Shown: positions 32,226 to 36,681 of the stretch, piece by piece | Layout: every line of letters starts with the position of its first letter | How positions within the stretch are numbered: the stretch's first letter is position 1 | Assembly (NCBI GenBank): GCA_003136185.1 | Contig: PLDN01000026.1 | Coordinates: forward strand, 34,592-71,272 | Direction: 5' to 3' | Origin: Acidimicrobiaceae bacterium | GTDB taxonomy: Bacteria; Actinomycetota; Acidimicrobiia; Acidimicrobiales; Bog-793 | DNA length: 36,681 bases | The notes under the pieces: generated by a model | The model's input: the letters and a program-made list of their open reading frames with translations, nothing else | Told to the model about the DNA's origin: nothing | The model's database searches: none | Position numbers and translations under genes: made by a program

Positions 32226-32900
32226 CTACTCGTCCGCCTCCCGCATCACGTAGCCGACGAGCCTGATCGTGTGGATGAGGGCGGGGCCGAGGGGGTCGAG
32301 TTTCTTGCGGAGATACCGCACGTAGGTCTCGACGATGTTCTTGTTGCCCCCGAAGTCGTAGTGCCAGACGTAGTCGATCAGCTGACTCTTCGAGAGCACG
32401 CGGCGCGGGTTCAACAAGAAGACACGAAGCAGGTTGAACTCGGTCGCAGTCAGATGAACCGGGGTATCGCCCCGCCAGACCTCGTGGGTCTCCTCGTCCA
32501 TCGTGAGATCGGCGAATCGCAAGCGCCCGTCTCCTCGCTCGGAGTTCGCGCGCCTCAACAGGGCCTTGGACCTCGCCACGACCTCGGCGAGGGAGAAGGG
32601 CTTCGCAACGTAGTCGTCGCCTCCGGCGCCGAGACCGGCGACCAGGTCCTGCACTTCGCCCCGGGCGGTGAGGAAGAGCACCGGCACTTCGATCCCGTCT
32701 GCTCGCATCCTTCTCGTGACCTCAAGGCCGTCGAGATCGGGGAGCATTACGTCGAGCACGACGAGATCGAACTTCCGCTCCTGCACGAGCGCGAGAGCCT
32801 CACGCCCGCTGCGCGCCTCGGTCACCTCGTAACCTTCGTAGCGAAAGACCGTGGATACGGTGTCCACAATCGAGGGCTCGTCGTCGACGACGAGGATCAT
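32226..32900 (-). CDS. OmpR/PhoB-family response regulator
   Basis: A 224-residue regulator: receiver domain with acidic pocket D6/D7, phospho-acceptor D50 (VVLDVMLPDLDG), T78 and K100 (VAKPFS), then a winged-helix DNA-binding domain (about 128-222) with the recognition-helix region NIVETYVRYLRKKLD. The longer frame to 32936 overlaps the hemolysin-III stop; I start at ATG 32900 because MILVVDDEPSI is the family beginning (GTG 32903 is an alternative). Partner of the histidine kinase directly downstream. Regulators of this class bind direct repeats with about 11-bp spacing; two such candidates lie in this window. Confidence 0.94.
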   Translation of the reverse strand: MILVVDDEPSIVDTVSTVFRYEGYEVTEARSGREALALVQERKFDLVVLDVMLPDLDGLEVTRRMRADGIEVPVLFLTARGEVQDLVAGLGAGGDDYVAKPFSLAEVVARSKALLRRANSERGDGRLRFADLTMDEETHEVWRGDTPVHLTATEFNLLRVFLLNPRRVLSKSQLIDYVWHYDFGGNKNIVETYVRYLRKKLDPLGPALIHTIRLVGYVMREADE

Positions 32901-32907
32901 CACTTGG

Positions 32908-33594
32908 TCATGTCCGGGGCAGCAGGACGTATGCAATCGCGACGAACTGAATGCTCGCTCCGATGACGGTGCAGGTATGGAAGACCTCGTGAAAGCCGAA
33001 GACCGACGGCACGGGGTTCGGCTTTTTCATTGCGAAAACGACGGCCCCGATGGTGTAAGCGAGCCCCCCTGCCAGGACGAGCAGAAATCCCGGCCAGCTC
33101 GCACCGCGCACGAGCTGTGGTGACACGGCCATCGCCGACCAACCGACGACGACGTAGGGAAGCGCCACGAGCCATTGCGGCGCGTAGAGCAGCAGCTGAC
33201 GGATCAAGATGCCGACGAGCGCTCCGACCCAGACAAGGGCGAGCACGACGACTCGGACTGTGCCCGTGAGCGCGAGCGCCGCAACGGCGGTGTAGCTGCC
33301 GGCGATCCCGATGAAGATCGTGCTGTGGTCGGCCCGCTTCATCCGCCGGTTCGCTCTCGGGCCCCAGTGGACTCGATGAAGCAAAGAGCTCACGCCGAAC
33401 AAGGCGAGTAGTGAGGCCACGTAGACCGTGAGCGCCACGCGCTCTTCGGTCGAACGTGCGTTGGCGATCAGAATTGGCCCCGCGACGAGCACCGCTAGCG
33501 TGGTGCCGACGTGAAGCCATCCGCGCATGAGGGGCTTCTTGTCGAGCCCGGGCTCCGGCTTTGCGGGAACCTGTGACGTGCCCTGCGCTATCAC
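32908..33594 (-). CDS. Hemolysin III / PAQR family membrane protein
   Basis: A 228-residue protein with seven membrane helices. The family's metal-site residues are recognisable: SSLLHRVHW near 69-77, the Asp in ADHSTIFIGIAGSYT near 88-102, and FHEVFHTCTVIGA near 200-212. Members are related to adiponectin-receptor hydrolases; cytolytic activity is not established for most and the cellular role is unclear. The start is GTG 33594. It precedes the response regulator by 7 bp, suggesting a three-gene unit. In M. tuberculosis a similar gene (Rv1085c) sits next to the Rv1086 prenyl synthase, whose relative is elsewhere in this window (recalled). Confidence 0.9.
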   Translation of the reverse strand: MIAQGTSQVPAKPEPGLDKKPLMRGWLHVGTTLAVLVAGPILIANARSTEERVALTVYVASLLALFGVSSLLHRVHWGPRANRRMKRADHSTIFIGIAGSYTAVAALALTGTVRVVVLALVWVGALVGILIRQLLLYAPQWLVALPYVVVGWSAMAVSPQLVRGASWPGFLLVLAGGLAYTIGAVVFAMKKPNPVPSVFGFHEVFHTCTVIGASIQFVAIAYVLLPRT

Positions 33595-33717
33595 CTGTCA
33601 AGTCTGCCACCCGCGCGGTGGGCCCTGCGATCCGCCCCATCTCTCAGTGCGAGTGATGTCGCCCCCAGCGGTGAAGTGGGCGGCAGTCGCGCCAAAAGGG
33701 CACTGCAACGACGGCGC

Positions 33718-33735
33718 TCTCAGCTCGTTCTCAGC
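33718..33735 (+). promoter_or_regulatory. Perfect 11-bp-spaced direct repeat, candidate OmpR-type regulator site
   Basis: TCTCAGC at 33718-33724 and again at 33729-33735, separated by 4 nt, in the 192-bp gap between the divergent hemolysin-III/two-component unit and the phosphodiester glycosidase gene, 52-69 nt before the latter's TTG. A further single TCTCAGT is at 33642-33648. One-turn direct repeats are typical of OmpR/PhoB regulators; binding by the adjacent regulator is inferred. Confidence 0.5.
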
Positions 33736-33786
33736 GCTGGTCTGTCTCGCCCCCAGACGCGCCGACGAGAATGATGAGGACAACCC

Positions 33787-35130
33787 TTGGCTACCCGGAC
33801 GACGATGCGAACTGTTCAAGACTCGAGGCCCATTTCCACTAACGGTCCTGCCCAGGCACCGTATACTCGGCGCTCTCGCCGCGCCCGCAGCGGTCACCGC
33901 AAGCTCAACTGGATGCAGCGGCGGCGGATCCGCGTGAAAGCACGACGGGCGGCACGTCGGGAGCGCAGGCTGGCCCGTCGCTTCGTGATCGGCCGTCATC
34001 CGATCGCCAGCTTGGCTATTGGAGCTGTCCTTCTCCTCACGCCGGTTTGGGTCTCGCTCGGCTCGGCGCTCCACAATCCCACGCTCGGAGTCACGATGCC
34101 TGCCCGATTCGCTGAGTGGGCGCGCGAGCACGGTGCGGGACCGCTCGTCGGGTGGGTGGAGAACTTCTACTACGAACACAATCCGCCGCCCATAGGAGGT
34201 CGCCCGCCGAAAGGCGCGATCCCGCCGCCGAACGCGGCCGTCGGCACTTCTGTCCCTGCCGCAAGGCCGAACGGCCCCATCGCTCTCCCCATGCCCGCAC
34301 CTATCCAGCCGATTGCCTCTCCGCCTGTACCCGGCGAGGGCCAATGGCACGCCGCTGGTCGCCTCGTGGGCGGAGTGCCCGCAATCTACGAGGCCTACCT
34401 CCGGCCAGATGCCATCCACACGAGCCTCGTCGCCGGTGTGGCTTGGATCGATACGAAGCTGCTCAAGGCGACCTTGTACTCCGGCAGCATCATCCCGGGA
34501 GGTGGTCCGTACAAAGACACCGCTCCCGTGTCGACGGGCGCCGCGCGCTCGCTCGTAGCGGCGTTCAACGCAGGCTTCCTCATGAGCGACTCCGAGGGCG
34601 GGTATTACACCCAGGGCAAGGTGGTCCTGCCGCTTCGCACCGGCGCTGCATCAATCGTCGTCTACCGGGACGGGTCCGTGCGCGTCGGGTCATGGGGTAG
34701 TCAGCTTCAGATGTCGTCCGACGTCGTCTCCGTCCGCCAGAACCTGAGGCTGCTCGTCAACAACGGCAAGCCCGTCCCAGGGCTCGACCCGTATGACACC
34801 TACATCTGGGGAGCGACGCTCGGTGGGGCAGATGACGTCTGGCGCTCAGGTCTCGGCCAGACGGCGAATGGCGCGCTCGTCTACGTGGCTGGGCCGGGCC
34901 TCAATATCACCTCCTTGGCCGAGCTGCTGGTCCGCGCCGGCGCAGTCCGGGGGATGGAGCTCGACATCAACACCGACTGGGTGGACTTCGCGACCTTCGA
35001 TCCCGCCTCGACCGGTGCGGCGGCTTCGGCTGCAAACGGCCGCAACTTGTTGTCGAACATGATCGGCCAGCCTGACCGGTACTTCGCTTCTTGGTGGGCG
35101 CGGGACTTCTTCACGATGTCAGCTCGGTAG
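33787..35130 (+). CDS. Membrane-anchored phosphodiester glycosidase (NAGPA-like) protein
   Basis: A 447-residue protein. An Arg/Lys-rich cytoplasmic start (about 1-65), one membrane helix (about 70-90), a Pro-rich extracellular linker (about 130-185) and a C-terminal phosphodiester glycosidase domain (about 200-445), with AAFNAGFLMSDSEGGYY near 257-273, LRLLVNNGKPVPG, and AVRGMELDINTDWVDFA near 397-413. Family members remove GlcNAc-1-phosphodiester or act on wall glycans; the substrate here is unknown. The start is TTG 33787 because GAGGA lies 9 nt before it, while ATG 33805 has none. Convergent with dprE2. The direct repeat upstream suggests control by the two-component system. Confidence 0.83.
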   Translation: MATRTTMRTVQDSRPISTNGPAQAPYTRRSRRARSGHRKLNWMQRRRIRVKARRAARRERRLARRFVIGRHPIASLAIGAVLLLTPVWVSLGSALHNPTLGVTMPARFAEWAREHGAGPLVGWVENFYYEHNPPPIGGRPPKGAIPPPNAAVGTSVPAARPNGPIALPMPAPIQPIASPPVPGEGQWHAAGRLVGGVPAIYEAYLRPDAIHTSLVAGVAWIDTKLLKATLYSGSIIPGGGPYKDTAPVSTGAARSLVAAFNAGFLMSDSEGGYYTQGKVVLPLRTGAASIVVYRDGSVRVGSWGSQLQMSSDVVSVRQNLRLLVNNGKPVPGLDPYDTYIWGATLGGADDVWRSGLGQTANGALVYVAGPGLNITSLAELLVRAGAVRGMELDINTDWVDFATFDPASTGAAASAANGRNLLSNMIGQPDRYFASWWARDFFTMSAR

Positions 35131-35173
35131 AGCGCCCGAACGACCACACGACCTCGCTACTCGACTCGGTCCG

Positions 35174-35935
35174 TCAACCCGGTAGCCGTCGAAAGACCGC
35201 CCGCGGCAACATCCTCAAGAGCCCGAAGAGCGGGCCGAGGATCGCCGGCACATACACGATGGAATCCCCCCGCTCGAACGCCCTCACCACCGCTTTCGCG
35301 ACGGTTCCGGGATCACTGCTTAAGGGCACGTCGGAGCGGCCCGCGGTCATGCGTGTTCGCACGAATCCGGGCCGGACGATCGTGACGGTCACGCCGGAAC
35401 CGGCAAGGACGTCGGCGAGACCGAGCGACAGCCCGTCGAGAGCCGCCTTGCCAGCTCCGTAGACGAAGTTGTCCCTACGCACGCGGAGGCCGGCGACCGA
35501 GGACAGCACCGCTATCCGGCCGCACCCCCTGGCGCTCATGAGACGAGCGAACTCGATCATCGCAGCTGCAGGACCACCTGCGTTCGTTGCGAACATGCCG
35601 AGCACTCGCTCGGGGCTCAACTCCTCTAGCTCAGCAGTTCCGAGGTCGCCCGCAGCCACCAACAGCAGGTCGACCGCGCCCAATGCCTCCTCCGATCGCT
35701 GCACGAGAGCCGACAGGTCAGCCGCATTCGTAACGTCGCAGATGACCACTGTGACCTCGTTCACACCCTTCCGCAGGAGTCGCGACCTGGCGACTTCGAG
35801 CGACCCCTGGTCGCGCCCGGCCAGCACGACGCGATCGAGCCGGCGGAGCGCGAGCTCGTCGAGGATCGCCAGTCCAATTTCTGAGGTGCCGCCGAGAAGG
35901 ACCACTGACTGGGCCATTCCCGTCGCATCGTTCAC
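35174..35935 (-). CDS. dprE2: Decaprenylphospho-beta-D-erythro-pentofuranosid-2-ulose 2-reductase
   Basis: A 253-residue short-chain dehydrogenase. The NAD(P) motif LLGGTSEIGLAI (13-24), catalytic Ser-Tyr-Lys (SSVAG; NFVYGAGKAALDG), VRPGFVRTRM and the C-terminal FRRLP all match DprE2 of mycobacteria as I recall it. With DprE1 it converts decaprenylphosphoryl-ribose to decaprenylphosphoryl-arabinose, the arabinose donor for arabinan in the cell envelope. The start is GTG 35935, overlapping the dprE1 stop as GTGA; ATG 35917 is an alternative. Finding this pair implies an arabinan-containing wall or arabinosylated glycolipid. Confidence 0.9.
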   Translation of the reverse strand: MNDATGMAQSVVLLGGTSEIGLAILDELALRRLDRVVLAGRDQGSLEVARSRLLRKGVNEVTVVICDVTNAADLSALVQRSEEALGAVDLLLVAAGDLGTAELEELSPERVLGMFATNAGGPAAAMIEFARLMSARGCGRIAVLSSVAGLRVRRDNFVYGAGKAALDGLSLGLADVLAGSGVTVTIVRPGFVRTRMTAGRSDVPLSSDPGTVAKAVVRAFERGDSIVYVPAILGPLFGLLRMLPRAVFRRLPG

Positions 35936-36681
35936 TCCACGCGCCTTCCTGCCAGGTTGAGCCGACGACCGAGATCCGACATCATCAGACAGTCAGGGTC
36001 GACTTTGTCGCGCACAGCCTGCCAATCGTGGAGCCTCGGGTACATCTGGCGGAGCAGTGCAGGGCGTAGCCGTCCGTCCTTTGCCAGGTACACCCTTCCC
36101 CCAGCCGTCGCCACCAGCCCATCAAGACGGTCCAGCTCCTCGGCGAGCCCCGAGATACCAAGAGGCAAATCGAGTGCGAGCGTCCAGCCTCCGGCAGGGA
36201 ACGAGAGCGGTGCGGAGTTGCCGGGGCCGAGTCGCTTCAGGACCGCGAACAAAGATGGGAAGCCCCTCTGGCCGAGTCGCTCTATCACCTGTCTCACCAC
36301 GTGTTCGGCGCCGAAGGGCACGACGAACTGGTATTGAGTAAAGCCTCGCCGCCCGTACAAGCGGTTCCAGTGCCCCAGGCCGTCCAGCGGATGAAAGTAA
36401 GCGGCAAGCCCTTGAAGCTCTCCGTGGCGTTGCCGGGGCGCTCGCCGATACCACGCCTCGTTGAAGACCGTCGCAGACACCTTGGTCGCGAGCCTGAAGG
36501 GCGAGACGATCGGCACCTCGATCGGCTTGCGCGGGTCGTAACTGAGCAGGTCCGCATCATGCTTGCGACCGGGAGCTGCCTCGGCGTCGGAGGTCGATGC
36601 GTGGTTGGCGAGCGTCACCACGCCGCGGCCGAGAGCCCGCCCGCGCCGCAGGCAGTCGACCCAGGCCACCGAGTAGCGGTA
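35932..36681 (-). CDS. dprE1: Decaprenylphosphoryl-beta-D-ribose oxidase, C-terminal part (partial)
   Basis: The gene runs off the window's right edge; 249 residues of the C-terminal half are visible, beginning YRYSVAWVDCLRRG, which continues the frame beyond the edge. This FAD enzyme oxidises decaprenylphosphoryl-ribose to the 2-keto form. WNRLYGRRGFTQYQFVVPFG, VLKRLGPGNSAPLSFP, YLAKDGRLRP and MYPRLHDW match mycobacterial DprE1. Lysines equivalent to K367 and K418 are present, but the position of Cys387 is Ala (GWTLALD, codon 36175-36177). The stop overlaps the dprE2 start. Confidence 0.92.
   Translation of the reverse strand, partial: YRYSVAWVDCLRRGRALGRGVVTLANHASTSDAEAAPGRKHDADLLSYDPRKPIEVPIVSPFRLATKVSATVFNEAWYRRAPRQRHGELQGLAAYFHPLDGLGHWNRLYGRRGFTQYQFVVPFGAEHVVRQVIERLGQRGFPSLFAVLKRLGPGNSAPLSFPAGGWTLALDLPLGISGLAEELDRLDGLVATAGGRVYLAKDGRLRPALLRQMYPRLHDWQAVRDKVDPDCLMMSDLGRRLNLAGRRVE

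Overview
The window is high-GC (strong G/C bias at third codon positions), with many GTG/TTG starts and many 4-nt start/stop overlaps. Together with a DprE1/DprE2 pair (decaprenyl-phospho-arabinose synthesis), an Rv1086-like Z-prenyl diphosphate synthase and an iron box of the DtxR/IdeR type, this points to an actinomycete (Actinomycetota). The large secreted proteins built of SC-x5-C-x-A-V-G repeats suggest to me a soil lineage such as Acidimicrobiia, but that is inference. No rRNA, tRNA, CRISPR, phage or insertion sequence was seen. Both window ends cut genes.

Layout. (1) 1-2067: end of a probable malic enzyme, then a convergent short alpha-glucan phosphorylase coupled to a DUF2237 gene. 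(2) 2103-3618: a DHA2-type MFS exporter whose start codon lies in an inverted-repeat operator with an embedded TACAAT -10, so the transcript is probably leaderless. (3) 3633-8661 (minus): a six-gene run, coxS-like, coxM-like, MoxR ATPase, VWA (CoxE), NfeD, SPFH/slipin. It looks like a molybdenum hydroxylase cluster, but the catalytic large subunit is absent. (4) 8794-12853 (plus): GNAT acyltransferase overlapping an N-acylamino acid racemase, then cysteine dioxygenase and an amidase-signature hydrolase; this may be a D-amino acid conversion module. (5) 12854-13347: a 494-bp gap that seems to hold a small frameshifted gene on the minus strand and a hairpin-rich leader. (6) 13348-18481: two tandem paralogues, each a secreted protein with 14 cysteine-pair repeats. 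(7) 18529-22350: a likely iron box followed by an FbpABC-type ferric iron ABC transporter. (8) 22375-26223 (minus): a large extracytoplasmic double-propeller protein, a DedA protein and an unknown multi-pass membrane protein. (9) 26292-27068: Z-prenyl diphosphate synthase. (10) 27092-30544 (minus): four genes joined by 4-nt overlaps, encoding a ferric-reductase-like flavocytochrome, an FMN-binding lipoprotein-like carrier, ApbE flavin transferase and a small probable b-type cytochrome, i.e. a trans-membrane flavin electron-transfer chain. (11) 30633-33594 (minus): hemolysin-III protein, OmpR-type response regulator and histidine kinase. (12) 33787-35130: membrane-anchored phosphodiester glycosidase. 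(13) 35174-36681 (minus): DprE2 and the C-terminal half of DprE1.

Links between parts. A direct repeat with an 11-bp period (TCTCAGC-N4-TCTCAGC) lies about 50 nt upstream of the phosphodiester glycosidase, and an imperfect version lies at the same distance and orientation upstream of the flavin electron-transfer operon. Both flank the two-component system and are candidate binding sites of its OmpR-type regulator. The Z-prenyl synthase and DprE1/E2 fit one decaprenyl-phosphate/arabinan route. DprE1 carries Ala where M. tuberculosis has the benzothiazinone target Cys387. Three small direct-repeat duplications (6292-6355, 21237-21260, 27735-27787) sit exactly at gene junctions and affect start or stop regions.
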